A DNA stretch of 64,000 nucleotides from Alginatibacterium sediminis (GCF_003610775.1 NZ_RAQO01000006.1:372001-436000), one strand, 5' to 3'; positions 8,131 to 21,037 are shown, numbered from the stretch's first letter. Numbers and translations are program-made. The notes: a model not told the origin generated them from the letters alone.

Positions 8131-8643
8131 TTACTTAATTACTGTTAATACCGCTGTTTCAGCTAATGTTACTGTGCCTGAATGTTTTACTAGCTCTTTG
8201 AGCTCATCCATATTTGAAATCACAACTGGGGTTAACGTCGACTTCGCTTTCTTTTCAAGCAACTCAAGATCAAACTCAATAATGGTATCGCCCATTTTAA
8301 CATCTTGACCTTCTTCACCGATGCGGGTGAAGCCTTCACCTTTTAGTTCAACAGTGTCGATACCGAAATGAACAAAAAGCTCTACGCCGTCACTGGTTTC
8401 CATTGAAAACGCATGGTTAGTTTCAAAGATTTTACCAATGGTTCCATCGCAAGGGGCAACCATGCGATTTCCTGTAGGTTTAATAGCAATGCCATCGCCA
8501 ACAATTTTCTCGGCAAATACTACATCTGGAACTTCTTCAATTGGCACAATCTCGCCCGAAATTGGAGCGATAATGTCAATACCAGCTTTGGTTTCTGTAC
8601 TTGAACCGGATACCATTTTTTTGAATGAATCAAATAAACCCAT
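8131..8643 (-). CDS. crr: PTS glucose-specific EIIA component
   Basis: EIIA-Glc accepts phosphate from HPr, passes it to sugar-specific EIIB domains, and in its two phosphorylation states controls non-PTS permeases and adenylate cyclase. The active-site His92 is in [14 protein letters not shown] and the second catalytic His77 is in FETNHAFS, both spaced as in E. coli (90 and 75). The N-terminus [12 protein letters not shown] is the amphipathic membrane-contact helix of the family. It is the last gene of ptsH-ptsI-crr, 28 nt after ptsI. Through CRP it could affect the alginate genes in this window, which carry CRP-like sites. Confidence 0.97.
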   Translation of the reverse strand: MGLFDSFKKMVSGSSTETKAGIDIIAPISGEIVPIEEVPDVVFAEKIVGDGIAIKPTGNRMVAPCDGTIGKIFETNHAFSMETSDGVELFVHFGIDTVELKGEGFTRIGEEGQDVKMGDTIIEFDLELLEKKAKSTLTPVVISNMDELKELVKHSGTVTLAETAVLTVIK

Positions 8644-8671
8644 TTCGTGCTCCTAATCAGGATTGAGCGGT

Positions 8672-10399
8672 CTAGCTGACCGCTTTTTGTTTAATAAAGT
8701 TGTTCACCAAACTTGTAATTTCATCAGCGGTAGGCGCTTGTAGCGCTTGTTCTGCAAGTTCTTGAACATCACTAAAGTTACAGTTACGAATCAGTTTCTT
8801 AACACTTGGTACTGAGATTGAACTCATTGAAAACTCATCAAGTCCCATACCCAATAGCAGTAAGGTTGCGGTTTCATCACCAGCTAATTCGCCGCACATA
8901 CCGGTCCACTTGCCAGCAGCATGTGAAGCATCAATGACTTGTTTGATTAGGCTAAGAACCGCAGGTGACATTGGGTTATATAGCGCTGAGATCAATTCAT
9001 TACCCCGGTCTACGGCTAGCGTATACTGAGTTAAGTCATTGGTACCAATACTAAAGAAGTCTACTTCTTTAATAAGGTGATGTGCAATAGCTGCAGCAGC
9101 AGGAGTCTCAACCATCACGCCAATTTCGACATTTTCATCGAAATCTTTACCTTCTTCGCGCAATTGGTCTTTGAGTTTCGCAAGGGTTGCTTTCAAACTG
9201 AGAACTTCTTCAACAGAAATGATCATCGGGAACATGATACGCACTTTACCAAATGCCGAAGCACGAAGTAGGGCGCGTAACTGGTCAAACATAATGTTCT
9301 CTCGGTCGAAGAATATGCGAATCGCTCGCCATCCTAAGAACGGGTTCATTTCTTTTGGCAAATCAAGGTAAGGCAAATCTTTATCGCCACCGATATCCAT
9401 GGTTCGGATAATCACGGGTTGGCCTTGCATTGACTCAACGACTGCTTTGTATGCGTCAAATTGCTCATCTTCTGTCGGCAGTTGGTCACGGTCCATAAAC
9501 AAGAACTCGGTGCGGTAAAGGCCTACACCTTCAGCGCCGTTACGGTGAGCGCCGTCACAGTCCTTAATGGTTCCGATATTTGCACAAACTTCAACTTGAT
9601 GGCCATCGAGCGTGATAGCCGGCAGGTCTTTAAGCTTGGCAAGTTCTGCTTTCGTCTCAATGTGGTCTTGTTGTAAACGCTTATAATGAGCTAATTGTGT
9701 TTCACTTGGATTCACAACGACTTCATTGTTTAGTGCATCTAGAACCAAGAAGTCACCCGATTTTACTAACTCGGTTACATTGTTGGTACCCACGATTGCT
9801 GGCAGCTCAAGCGAGCGGGCCATGATCGAAGTATGCGCTGTACGCCCGCCGATATCAGTGACAAAACCCAAAACTTTATCTAGGTTGATTTGAGCTGTTT
9901 CAGATGGGGTTAAATCATTGGCGATTAAAATAACTTCTTGGCTAATGGTGCTTAAAGAAACCATTTCCATGCCTAGAATGTTTTTTACTAAGCGATTTCC
10001 AATATCTCGAAAGTCTGCAGCACGCTCTTTCAAATATGGGTCGTCGAGCTCTGCCAACATTTGAGCATTCTGTTCGATGATACTTTGCGCAGCATTTTCG
10101 GCAGTCATACGACTATCGCGAATGTTTGCAATAATTTCTTCTTCAAGCTCTTCGTCCTCGAGCAGCATAATATGCCCCTCGAAAATAGCTTCTTTTTCTT
10201 CACCGAAAGTTTTACCGGCCATTTCTTTAATTTCTTCTAATTGCTCAGAAGTTTTTTGACGGCCATCGAAAAAGCGCTTTACTTCAACTTCTACATCCGC
10301 TGTCGCAACTTTGGATGTATTTATAACGACTTTCTCTTCCTTGAGCAGCAATGCTTTACCGAATGCTATCCCTGGTGAAGCGAGAATACCTGAAATCAT
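8672..10399 (-). CDS. ptsI: Phosphoenolpyruvate-protein phosphotransferase (PTS enzyme I)
   Basis: Enzyme I takes phosphate from phosphoenolpyruvate onto its active-site histidine and passes it to HPr. His189 is in [13 protein letters not shown], at exactly the E. coli position. The C-terminal PEP-binding barrel shows [43 protein letters not shown] and the catalytic Cys in [13 protein letters not shown]. The 575-residue length is normal. It lies 46 nt downstream of ptsH and 28 nt upstream of crr, the standard operon. Confidence 0.97.
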   Translation of the reverse strand: MISGILASPGIAFGKALLLKEEKVVINTSKVATADVEVEVKRFFDGRQKTSEQLEEIKEMAGKTFGEEKEAIFEGHIMLLEDEELEEEIIANIRDSRMTAENAAQSIIEQNAQMLAELDDPYLKERAADFRDIGNRLVKNILGMEMVSLSTISQEVILIANDLTPSETAQINLDKVLGFVTDIGGRTAHTSIMARSLELPAIVGTNNVTELVKSGDFLVLDALNNEVVVNPSETQLAHYKRLQQDHIETKAELAKLKDLPAITLDGHQVEVCANIGTIKDCDGAHRNGAEGVGLYRTEFLFMDRDQLPTEDEQFDAYKAVVESMQGQPVIIRTMDIGGDKDLPYLDLPKEMNPFLGWRAIRIFFDRENIMFDQLRALLRASAFGKVRIMFPMIISVEEVLSLKATLAKLKDQLREEGKDFDENVEIGVMVETPAAAAIAHHLIKEVDFFSIGTNDLTQYTLAVDRGNELISALYNPMSPAVLSLIKQVIDASHAAGKWTGMCGELAGDETATLLLLGMGLDEFSMSSISVPSVKKLIRNCNFSDVQELAEQALQAPTADEITSLVNNFIKQKAVS

Positions 10400-10445
10400 A
10401 ATCTAATTACCTATGTTGCCAATGAAAACCAAGTTGCAATACTGC

Positions 10446-10703
10446 TTATTCAAGTTCGTCCATCAATGCAACCAAGTGTTCTACAGCTTTTTGCTCATCT
10501 TCACCTTCAGCGCTAATTGTAACTTCTGTACCTTTAGTTAGACCAAGAGTTTGAAGCTTGAAAAGGCTTTTTGCACTTGCTGATTTACCATTGCTAGCAA
10601 CAGTAATAGTACAAGGGAAAGCTTTCGCTTCTTTTACGAATTGAGCTGCTGGACGAGTGTGAAGGCCATTTTCTGCGGTGATAACAACATTTTTCTCAAA
10701 CAT
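10446..10703 (-). CDS. ptsH: Phosphocarrier protein HPr
   Basis: Small phosphocarrier of the PTS, 85 residues. His15 is in [13 protein letters not shown] and Ser46 in [15 protein letters not shown], both at canonical positions. I start at the ATG at 10703 ([13 protein letters not shown]), with AGGA eight bases upstream; the frame continues to 10742 but adds residues absent from every HPr I know. First gene of ptsH-ptsI-crr. The 335-base region upstream carries a nested inverted repeat and a CRP-like site. Confidence 0.97.
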   Translation of the reverse strand: MFEKNVVITAENGLHTRPAAQFVKEAKAFPCTITVASNGKSASAKSLFKLQTLGLTKGTEVTISAEGEDEQKAVEHLVALMDELE

Positions 10704-10810
10704 ATTCGCATTCCTAAGGTTGTGCGCTGAACAATTCAGCAAAAGTAAAATCGAGCTAAGCTTGGTGATATTTCTAAAACTCAGTCTAAATCGTAGTTGG
10801 AGATATGAAA

Positions 10811-10880
10811 ATTTCCACTAAAGTTATTTTTTGTCGAGAAATATGTATCAAAAAAATAACTTTTTGTTACAAATGGAAAT
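10811..10880. repeat. Nested inverted repeat upstream of ptsH
   Basis: Inner arms AAAGTTATTTTTTG (10820-10833) and CAAAAAAATAACTTT (10849-10863) are complementary apart from one extra base. Outer arms ATTTCCA (10811-10817) and TGGAAAT (10874-10880) are also complementary and symmetric around the same centre. It lies 108-177 nt before the ptsH start codon, in leader or promoter DNA. It could form a long hairpin in the ptsH leader or a cruciform. The rest of the 10704-11038 gap holds the CRP-like site and the cysK terminator and no gene. Confidence 0.7.
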
Positions 10881-10971
10881 ATTTACTCCGCTTTAATGTT
10901 GCGTGAAGTATAGGATTAGGCTTGAATATGACAAAACAAAATAGAGTTAATTTTCGTTGCGAAATAAGAAT

Positions 10972-10987
10972 TGTGATGCAGCTCAAA
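10972..10987 (-). promoter_or_regulatory. Possible CRP site upstream of ptsHI
   Basis: TGTGA-TGCAGC-TCAAA matches TGTGA-N6-TCACA at 9 of 10 fixed positions. ptsHI is CRP-regulated in E. coli. The site overlaps the cysK terminator and lies about 270 bp from ptsH, so its relevance is uncertain. Confidence 0.35.
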
Positions 10988-11015
10988 AAAAAGCGCCGTT
11001 CTGGCGCTTTTTTAT
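10985..11015. terminator. Bidirectional-looking terminator after cysK
   Basis: A-run, AAAGCGCC, loop GTTCT, GGCGCTTT, T-run. The flanking A and T tracts let it act on either strand, but only cysK (minus strand, ending at 11039) is positioned to use it. Confidence 0.9.
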
Positions 11016-11038
11016 ACAGAATTTAAGCGGGTTATCGC

Positions 11039-12007
11039 TTATTGCAGGTTTTCTTGGTCAGTGAAAATGTCAGCAAATAGTGCCGAACTTAAATAACGCT
11101 CACCGGAACTAGGAAGTATTACGACAATAGTTTTGTCAGCAAACTCTGGTCGAGCTGCAATTTGGTTAGCTGCAACAACGGCTGCACCAGACGAGATACC
11201 CGCTAGAATACCTTCTTCTTCCATTAATCGACGCGCCATGTCAATTGCATCATCATTCGATACGTGTGCTACTTCATCGACAAGGTCCAAGTCTAGGTTG
11301 CCAGGAATGAAGCCGGCACCGATACCTTGAATTTTGTGAGGCCCTGGGCTTAAGTCTTCACCAGCTTTTGCTTGTGCAATAACAGGAGAATCAACAGGTT
11401 CTACAGCAACACTGGTGATTGCTTTACCTTGCGTGTTTTTAATATAACGACTAACACCTGTAATAGTACCGCCTGTACCAACACCGGCTACGAACACGTC
11501 GATGTCGCCATCGGTGTCTTCCCAAATTTCTGGGCCAGTCGTTTGCTCATGGATCTCTGGGTTAGCTGGGTTGCTGAACTGCTGTAGCAATACATATTTC
11601 TCAGGATCTGAGTTGCGAATTTCTTCAGCTTTATCGATAGCACCTTTCATACCTTTAGCGCCTTCGGTTAACACTAGGTTAGCGCCCAAGGCTTTAAGTA
11701 GCTTACGACGCTCTAAGCTCATCGTGTTTGGCATTGTCAGTGTGATGGAGTAACCACGAGAAGATGCAACAAATGCTAAAGCAATACCTGTATTACCACT
11801 GGTTGGTTCGATTAATTCTTTACCAGGAGTTAAAATGCCTTTTTTCTCAGCATCCCAAACCATGTTTGCACCAATACGGCATTTTACGCTGAAACTTGGG
11901 TTGCGAGATTCAACTTTTGCTAATACTCGGCCATTTGAAACGCGGTTTAGACGTACTAGCGGAGTTTTGCCAATCGTTAGCGAGTTATCATCGTAAATTT
12001 TGCTCAT
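11039..12007 (-). CDS. cysK: Cysteine synthase A
   Basis: PLP enzyme that makes L-cysteine from O-acetylserine and sulfide. The Schiff-base Lys42 is in [14 protein letters not shown]; the substrate loop [13 protein letters not shown], the phosphate-binding loop [15 protein letters not shown] and the C-terminal [15 protein letters not shown] are all present. It is close to E. coli CysK along its whole length. I start at the ATG at 12007 ([17 protein letters not shown]) because AAGGAA precedes it and the alignment begins there; the frame continues to 12040. cysZ lies upstream on the same strand, 282 bp away, with no clear promoter that I can name in between. Confidence 0.97.
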   Translation of the reverse strand: MSKIYDDNSLTIGKTPLVRLNRVSNGRVLAKVESRNPSFSVKCRIGANMVWDAEKKGILTPGKELIEPTSGNTGIALAFVASSRGYSITLTMPNTMSLERRKLLKALGANLVLTEGAKGMKGAIDKAEEIRNSDPEKYVLLQQFSNPANPEIHEQTTGPEIWEDTDGDIDVFVAGVGTGGTITGVSRYIKNTQGKAITSVAVEPVDSPVIAQAKAGEDLSPGPHKIQGIGAGFIPGNLDLDLVDEVAHVSNDDAIDMARRLMEEEGILAGISSGAAVVAANQIAARPEFADKTIVVILPSSGERYLSSALFADIFTDQENLQ

Positions 12008-12289
12008 TGATTCTTCCTTAAAATTTGTACGTAGGGTCATCGCGATGGACTACCGTTGCTTTGCAACAAGGAGCAAGACCCGTCTATTGAATTCAGTTAC
12101 CCATGCAGCATATCCCTTGCGGGCGAGAAGGTTAAGGAACGTTTTTTTATAACCTTATGTAATTAAGCGATAAGTTGATATAGCTAAAGGTAGTGAGGCG
12201 AACCAAGGATACAATTGTTGAAGGTATGCCAAGCTTATGAATGATAAGTAATTTAGCCCATGCTGCCTGCAGCAACCTGGGCATGGCCA

Positions 12290-13048
12290 TTAATGATTCT
12301 GATGACGGTAGTGGTCAACCCACATGGCGGTGGCGCCACAAACTGAAACCGGCATGATAATCAGGTTAATTATCGGCAAGCTTGCACAAATAGAGACTAG
12401 GGCACCAAAGCTCAAATTTTGTAGTCGGTGCTGAGCAAGTTGTTGGCGCATTGTCTTAAAGGGTACTCGATGATTATCAAAGGGGTAGTCGCCATATTGA
12501 ATTGTCATCATCCAGGCGCCAAAGATGAACCACAGCGGCGCTGCTACAACCTGTCCAACACCGGGTATCAAAAACACCAAAAAGATCCCGATTGCTCTAG
12601 GCAACCAGTACCCAATTTTTTGTAGTTCTCGCATCAAAATTCTTGGGACATCTTTTAGCATGTCCCAAATACCGGTGGAGTCAGCGTCTCCCGATACGAG
12701 GAACTGCTCGGTTTTCTCGGCAAGCAGTCCGTTAAATGGCGCGGCTATAATGTTAGCCAGCATGCTAAAACTAAAACCATAGACTAACAGCACACTTATA
12801 ATAGCTAGCGGCCATAGGATCATATTCAACCATTGCAGCCACGTAGGTAACATGCCTAAAGCTTGGTCAATCCAGCCTCCAAGTTGCTGATACAACCAAA
12901 AGAAACTCAATCCGAATAGTAAAACATTGATAACTAGTGGCACGACAACAAAAAGGCGTAAGCCCGGCTGGGAAATGAGTTGTAATCCCTGTAATAGATA
13001 AGCAAAGCCTTGATGTCTCTGTTGGCTTGCGTCCTGATGAGCGTTCAC
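12290..13048 (-). CDS. cysZ: Sulfate transporter CysZ
   Basis: Inner-membrane sulfate uptake protein that supplies the cysteine pathway. The sequence follows E. coli CysZ closely: NGLLAEKTEQFL, MKDVPRI-type segment (LKDVPRILMRELQK), PGVGQVVAAPLWF, YPFDNHRVPFKTMR and the terminal VCGATAMWVDHYR. Length 252 is normal. It is on the same strand as cysK and divergent from smc. The order ligA-zipA-cysZ-cysK-ptsHI-crr matches E. coli except that smc is inserted between cysZ and zipA. Confidence 0.95.
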   Translation of the reverse strand: MNAHQDASQQRHQGFAYLLQGLQLISQPGLRLFVVVPLVINVLLFGLSFFWLYQQLGGWIDQALGMLPTWLQWLNMILWPLAIISVLLVYGFSFSMLANIIAAPFNGLLAEKTEQFLVSGDADSTGIWDMLKDVPRILMRELQKIGYWLPRAIGIFLVFLIPGVGQVVAAPLWFIFGAWMMTIQYGDYPFDNHRVPFKTMRQQLAQHRLQNLSFGALVSICASLPIINLIIMPVSVCGATAMWVDHYRHQNH

Positions 13049-13257
13049 ACAATAATCCTATAAAATTTTAGGTCACCAAGATAACCATTTTACGAATCGT
13101 TGCCAATATTAATACCCAAAGTCTTGAGTTGATATTGATGTTCTTGCTAGTAATCGATGGTATGGCACATTGATGTCAGCTTTAGATCAAAACGTTTGTC
13201 GCGATGCTAAGTCAGCTTTGTTACAGTTTGCTGTGTCTAATAATGCAGAGTTTTGGA

Positions 13258-16200
13258 ATGCGCCTCAAACAAGTACGTCTTGCTGGGTTTAAATCATTTG
13301 TTGATGTAACCAAAGTTGATTTTCCAAGTGCCTTAACCGCAATCGTTGGGCCAAATGGCTGTGGTAAATCCAATATAATAGATGCCGTACGCTGGGTGCT
13401 TGGCGAAGCATCTGCGAAAAATCTACGTGGTCAATCCATGACCGATGTAATATTCAATGGCGCTTCGGGGCGTAGTGCGGCTAATAGAGCAATGGTTGAA
13501 CTCATTTTCGACAACCGAGAACACAAGCTCGGTGGCGCTTACAGTGCTTATACCGATATTGCTTTGCGAAGAGAATTATTAAGTGACGGTAGTAATCACT
13601 ACTATCTTAATGGGCAACGCTGCCGCAAACGTGATATCAGCGATATCTTTTTAGGCACCGGCTTAGGGCCTCGCAGCTATGCGATCATTGAACAAGGGAT
13701 GATATCTCGATTAATCGAGTCTAAACCAGCTGAATTAAGGGTACTAATCGAAGAAGCCGCAGGCGTTAGTAAGTATAAAGAACGTCGGCGCGAAACCCAA
13801 TTAAGGATTGAGCACACGCAAACCAACATGCAACGTTTGTTTGATATTGAAACCGGCTTAAGTCAGCTAACGGATACGCTAAAAGTACAGGCTGAGTCAG
13901 CGCTTAGTTTTCGTAAACTTCGCCAGCAGCAACGTGAATTAAAGCAATTAGAATACTATCAGTCTCGCAATCAAGCTGTAGCTCAGTCGCAACATAACGA
14001 TCAGCAAATAACTAAACTTCAATCTGAAATCCATCAACTTGAACAAGCCTTGACCTTAAAAGAGAATCAGCGACAAATTGTAAGTCTTGATTTAGAACGC
14101 GAATACGACAATCAGCAGAAAAAACAGCAGCAGCAGCAAAAGCTAGAAGCGCAGCAGCATCAGCTCCAACAATCAATCGCGATGTCAAAACAAGCTCAGC
14201 TACAAAAATCGGAGCGTATGCAGTCTCTGCGCGTTGAAATCAACAAAACCGAGCAACAACTACAACAACAAACCGAGCAGCAAACCCAGCTGTTGCGTGT
14301 GCAAGAACAACATACTGAAACGCTAGAACAGCAAGGGAAAACGCTTGAATCTATTCAAGGTGAATACAGCCAGGCTCAACAGCAATTAGCCAAAGATCAA
14401 GCGGCATTCGATGCAAGCAATTGGCTTGTGCAACAACAGCAATCGCAACATCTAAGTGCGCAAAAAGAATTATCTCTTGCACAGAAATCATTGTCGAGCC
14501 TGCAACAACAGTTAATGACTGTACAGGGAGTTGAACTAGCCCAACTACAGCAAAGTAAAGCCATACAGATAGCTAAAAAACAGCAGCTTGATGCGTGTGA
14601 ATTATTACTTGAAACAGCCAAAACGGCTACGGAAAAACTAGAGCGTCAAGTTGAAATCGAGTCCTTAAGCTTGGACGGCATTCAAGCTACTATCCAAAAA
14701 TTGGAAATGAGCAAGCACGAACAACAACTAGCGCTAAACATTTTAAATCAGCAACTTGAAGATTGTGACTCTCAATTGTCTGAGCAGAGTTTGGGACGAT
14801 TGGTCACGGTAAATGCGCCTTGGGCTATGGCATTTGAGCAAGTGCACAGTCGATGGATGAAAGTACCAGTTGTTAGTGCGCTCCCTAGTGACATTATGAG
14901 TGCTGTATTCACTAACCCAAAACAAGTCCAATCCGGTGAGAGGCATCGCGACCTAGCATTGCTGTCAAACTTAGCCAGTCAATGTCAACCCCGAAATCTA
15001 GCGCTATTTGCTGAAAATATACTACTGTGCACCAGCCTTCAACAGGCTTGGGACTTGCGTTCGCACTTGCAACAGCATGAAAGTTTAATAACTTCAGAAG
15101 GATATTGGATCGGTCAGAATTGGCAACTGATGGACCTTCCTGTTAAGCGCCTTAATTGGTCTGGGCTGCAGCAAGATATAGAAACTCAAACCAAGACCCT
15201 TGCTGTAGCCAAAATGCATGTCAGTGAAATGCTTACGTCTCAGTTGCAGCAACAACAACATTGCGCCCAAATACAGCAACAGCTAAATGAAGCCAAAGAA
15301 CAATTTGTGACGCATCAAAATAATAAGCATGTTGCTGAGCTTGAAGCGCAACAAGCCAAGTCCAAGCTGGAGTCTTTAAGTGCTCAAGATCATGCAGCTC
15401 AAGCGCAACGACAAGTGATACAACAGCAGCTTTCAGAGCAGCGCCAACAATGCCAAGATTTACAACTTGTTCTAGAACAGATCGCTAGTGAGCAAGCTAA
15501 GGGGCAAGCTGTTGAGCAGCTACAAACGCAATGTGAGAGCGCGAGACAAAATGTAATCTCGCTTGAAAAGCAGTTAACAAACGCCAAAAAAGCGCAAGAA
15601 GACTGCCTAGGGAATTTGCATCAACAGCAGATTAAATCTGCCGCACTAAGCGCTCAAATTGAGCAGCGACAAAGCTTTCTAGCTGAGCAGCATAAGAGCT
15701 TATCCAATCTGGAGCATGCCAAAGTCGAAACTCAAGACGACTTAAGCCAATTGCGCCTAAATAAATTAGAGCATGAGTTAGCTCAAATCGCAGAGCAACT
15801 AAATCTTAGCTTAGAACAGCGTCGTGACCGGTTAACCTTGATAGATCAGATGCAACATGGCGTTAAAACTCAACAAAAGAGCATTGAGAAGCAGCGCAAA
15901 TTAATGCATGCGCTTGAGCTTAAACAAGAATCAGTAAAAACGCGTCTCGAAGCCCTCGACCAGCAGTATCAAAAAAATCCAGAGCTTGCCAGTTTAGAAG
16001 TACCAAGCCGAGAGCGGCTGCTTGAACAACATGATTTTGAACACGAGTTTGAAGACATTCAGCAAAAAATAGAGCGGCTAGGGCCGGTCAATTTGGCAGC
16101 GGAGCTGGAACTAAAAGACAAACAGGCTGAGCTCGAAGCCATGATAGAACAGCGCCGAGACTTAGACTTATCGCTGGAGCAGTTAGCTGCGGCGATTGCA

Positions 16201-16701
16201 TTAATTGATAAACAAAGTAGTCAACAATTTAACCAGACCTTTGATCAAATTAACCAACATATTGCAGTGTTGTTTCCCCAAGTATTTGGGGGTGGTAAAG
16301 CCTATTTACAGCGCTGCCCCATTGCAGGTGATAGCGATGAAAACGAACAAGGCTTGCGTATCATGGCGCAACCACCGGGCAAAAAGAATAGCAGCATTAT
16401 GTCGTTATCGGGTGGCGAAAAAGCGCTAACGGCATTAGCGCTAGTTTTTGCTATATTTGAACTAAATCCAGCACCCTTTTGTATGCTTGACGAAGTCGAT
16501 GCACCTTTGGATGACGTTAATGTAGGGCGGTTTGCGAATATGGTTGAGCAAATGTCGCAACGGGTCCAGTTTGTGATGATTACCCATAATAAGCAAAGCA
16601 TGGAGAAATCCAGTCAGCTTTTAGGGGTTACGATGCATGAGGCTGGAGTGTCAAGAGTGGTGTCAGTTGATGTAGAACAAGCACTTACTTGGTTGGAATA
16701 G
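13258..16701 (+). CDS. smc: Chromosome segregation protein SMC
   Basis: Structural-maintenance-of-chromosomes ATPase, the condensin used here in place of MukB. Walker A is GPNGCGKSN near the N-terminus; the signature LSGGEKALTALAL and Walker B FCMLDEVDAPLDD are near the C-terminus; QGMISRLIE and EEAAGVSKYKERR mark the end of the N-terminal head. In between are two long coiled coils very rich in glutamine and a weakly conserved hinge around SLGRLVTVNAPWAMAFEQV. I start at the ATG at 13258 (MRLKQVRLAGFKSF); a frame start at 13204 adds 18 unrelated residues. ScpA and ScpB are not in the window. zipA follows after 110 nt. Confidence 0.95.
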   Translation: MRLKQVRLAGFKSFVDVTKVDFPSALTAIVGPNGCGKSNIIDAVRWVLGEASAKNLRGQSMTDVIFNGASGRSAANRAMVELIFDNREHKLGGAYSAYTDIALRRELLSDGSNHYYLNGQRCRKRDISDIFLGTGLGPRSYAIIEQGMISRLIESKPAELRVLIEEAAGVSKYKERRRETQLRIEHTQTNMQRLFDIETGLSQLTDTLKVQAESALSFRKLRQQQRELKQLEYYQSRNQAVAQSQHNDQQITKLQSEIHQLEQALTLKENQRQIVSLDLEREYDNQQKKQQQQQKLEAQQHQLQQSIAMSKQAQLQKSERMQSLRVEINKTEQQLQQQTEQQTQLLRVQEQHTETLEQQGKTLESIQGEYSQAQQQLAKDQAAFDASNWLVQQQQSQHLSAQKELSLAQKSLSSLQQQLMTVQGVELAQLQQSKAIQIAKKQQLDACELLLETAKTATEKLERQVEIESLSLDGIQATIQKLEMSKHEQQLALNILNQQLEDCDSQLSEQSLGRLVTVNAPWAMAFEQVHSRWMKVPVVSALPSDIMSAVFTNPKQVQSGERHRDLALLSNLASQCQPRNLALFAENILLCTSLQQAWDLRSHLQQHESLITSEGYWIGQNWQLMDLPVKRLNWSGLQQDIETQTKTLAVAKMHVSEMLTSQLQQQQHCAQIQQQLNEAKEQFVTHQNNKHVAELEAQQAKSKLESLSAQDHAAQAQRQVIQQQLSEQRQQCQDLQLVLEQIASEQAKGQAVEQLQTQCESARQNVISLEKQLTNAKKAQEDCLGNLHQQQIKSAALSAQIEQRQSFLAEQHKSLSNLEHAKVETQDDLSQLRLNKLEHELAQIAEQLNLSLEQRRDRLTLIDQMQHGVKTQQKSIEKQRKLMHALELKQESVKTRLEALDQQYQKNPELASLEVPSRERLLEQHDFEHEFEDIQQKIERLGPVNLAAELELKDKQAELEAMIEQRRDLDLSLEQLAAAIALIDKQSSQQFNQTFDQINQHIAVLFPQVFGGGKAYLQRCPIAGDSDENEQGLRIMAQPPGKKNSSIMSLSGGEKALTALALVFAIFELNPAPFCMLDEVDAPLDDVNVGRFANMVEQMSQRVQFVMITHNKQSMEKSSQLLGVTMHEAGVSRVVSVDVEQALTWLE

Positions 16702-16811
16702 TGTGCAATTGAACAGTAAACCGAATGTCGACTATCGCAATGTGTTACACAATAGTGTATAAATCGAGTTAGTGCCTTCATTTTAAGACTAAAAATAAAG
16801 AGACGTATTGC

Positions 16812-17915
16812 ATGCAGGAACTTCGCATAGTCCTAATTGTTGTCGGGATCATATTAATTGTTGCCTTACTAGCCCATGGATTTTGGAGCAGTCGCAAGAA
16901 TCGTCCCGTTAAACTTAAAGATGCTAAGACTAAAGCTAAATCGAAGAAGAAAAAAGCGGACTTAGGTCCTCGAGACGATCAAGGATTTGACGAGTTTGGC
17001 TTAGGCGAAGCACGGGTAATTGGTGATCCTCTTTTTCAGGATTTAAGTGAATCAGAAGAATCTGTTAGCAATGCTAATGCTTCTGGCTTAGATGAATCAG
17101 AAGCCCATGGAACTATCTCAAATCCTCCTCCGGCTCAATCTGCTCCATCGCCCTATAGTGAGCCAGCGCTTACTCAAGCCGAGCAGGTACCGGTTAATGA
17201 AACGCCAAGTGAGCGACGCGAGCCTGCTTTTTCGTTTTCGGCTCTTGATGATGAACCCAGTGCTGTAAATGTTGAGCCAACGCCAGCTGCTCAAACAAGC
17301 CCAAGCCCTGCAACTAATCCAACGCGTTCAGCTTTTGAATTGCAAATTGAAGATGCAATCCCTGAGCCCGTTGCAGCAAACCCAGAGCCTAGTGAGCCGA
17401 GCCTTAGCCCGTCGACAAATGAGAGCCGCATTGAGCCAGAGTTAAGCGCCAGCACAGATAGTGAAGTACCTAGCCATCCACAGCCTGAAGACGTGTTTGT
17501 ACTAAACGTCGTTGCCCAGCGCGGTAAAGCGTTTAGTGGTTTAGACGTTGTTAATTGCTTAGATAGCCATGGTTTGTTCTTTGGTGAAATGGATATATTT
17601 CATCGCCATGAGGACAATTCTGGACACGGTTCGGTGGTGTATAGCGTTGCTAACATGCTTAACCCAGGGGTATTCAATATGGATACTATCAAGGAATTTG
17701 AAACCCGTGGCATGACCTTCTTTATGGCGGTTCCTGGTCCGGGAGAACCATATAAAAACTTCAATATGATGCATACGACAGCGCTTGCGATTGCTCGCGA
17801 ACTCAATGGCTTGTTGGTCGACGACCAACGTAACCCGCTGACGCAGCAAACCTTGAACCATTATCAGCAAAGGGTACGCGAATACGAACGCAAGCAATTG
17901 TTGGCCGCTCAATAG
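16812..17915 (+). CDS. zipA: Cell division protein ZipA
   Basis: Inner-membrane anchor that tethers FtsZ at the septum. There is one N-terminal membrane helix (about residues 5-26, IVLIVVGIILIVALLAHGF), a basic stretch (KTKAKSKKKK), a long Pro/Ser/Glu-rich linker (about 40-230) and the FtsZ-binding C-terminal domain (about 232-360), with FVLNVVAQRGKAFSGLDV, GLFFGEMDIFHR and FFMAVPGPGEPYKNF. Length 367 is close to family norms. It lies between smc and ligA, a conserved context. A terminator follows, so ligA probably has its own promoter. Confidence 0.95.
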   Translation: MQELRIVLIVVGIILIVALLAHGFWSSRKNRPVKLKDAKTKAKSKKKKADLGPRDDQGFDEFGLGEARVIGDPLFQDLSESEESVSNANASGLDESEAHGTISNPPPAQSAPSPYSEPALTQAEQVPVNETPSERREPAFSFSALDDEPSAVNVEPTPAAQTSPSPATNPTRSAFELQIEDAIPEPVAANPEPSEPSLSPSTNESRIEPELSASTDSEVPSHPQPEDVFVLNVVAQRGKAFSGLDVVNCLDSHGLFFGEMDIFHRHEDNSGHGSVVYSVANMLNPGVFNMDTIKEFETRGMTFFMAVPGPGEPYKNFNMMHTTALAIARELNGLLVDDQRNPLTQQTLNHYQQRVREYERKQLLAAQ

Positions 17916-17941
17916 GCTATTTGTGTTCCTTGCTATCCAAT

Positions 17942-17970
17942 AAGGCCTCTGTTTACAGGGGCTTTTTTTT
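17942..17970 (+). terminator. Rho-independent terminator after zipA
   Basis: AAGGCCTCTG, loop TTTA, CAGGGGCTT, then T8. The stem has mismatches in the middle, but the T-tract is strong. Confidence 0.75.
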
Positions 17971-17986
17971 CAGTTTTTACTAGTAA

Positions 17987-20783
<2,797 letters not shown>

Positions 20784-20884
20784 GTTTGCTTGGCTTGCCA
20801 AAGCCATATATAGCTGGGTTGAATTGAAACAAGCTGATTTCACTTAAGGGTCTAAATCTAGCTTAAATGTATAAGGAATTGAAA

Positions 20885-21037
20885 ATGGAAGCGATGGGAA
20901 TCATAGGGTTTGTATTTGGACTTGCTGGCTTGTCTTATGCCTTGGCCGCAAAACGAGATATCGCAGATTTAAAGCAAGAGTTCGAATCCTTAAAGTTATC
21001 GCTAGCTACAGAGAAGCCAAAAAATAAGCTAGTGTGA
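20885..21037 (+). CDS. Small single-pass membrane protein (50 aa)
   Basis: A short ORF missed by length cut-offs: ATG at 20885, TGA at 21035-21037, with AAGGA seven bases before the start. The product has one hydrophobic helix at the N-terminus (about residues 4-22, MGIIGFVFGLAGLSYALAA), then AAKRDIAD and an amphipathic, charged tail (LKQEFESLKLSL) that could form a short coiled coil. A strong ribosome binding site, a coherent membrane-plus-helix layout and a position after cutC support a real gene. I do not recognise a named family. Similar tiny membrane proteins with heptad tails exist in marine gammaproteobacteria, but I cannot verify homology. Confidence 0.65.
   Translation: MEAMGIIGFVFGLAGLSYALAAKRDIADLKQEFESLKLSLATEKPKNKLV

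Noticed and set aside
13204-13257. Earlier start for smc at 13204.
   Set aside because: The extra 18 residues are not conserved in SMC proteins, and the sequence MRLKQVRLAGFKSF from 13258 is the family N-terminus.
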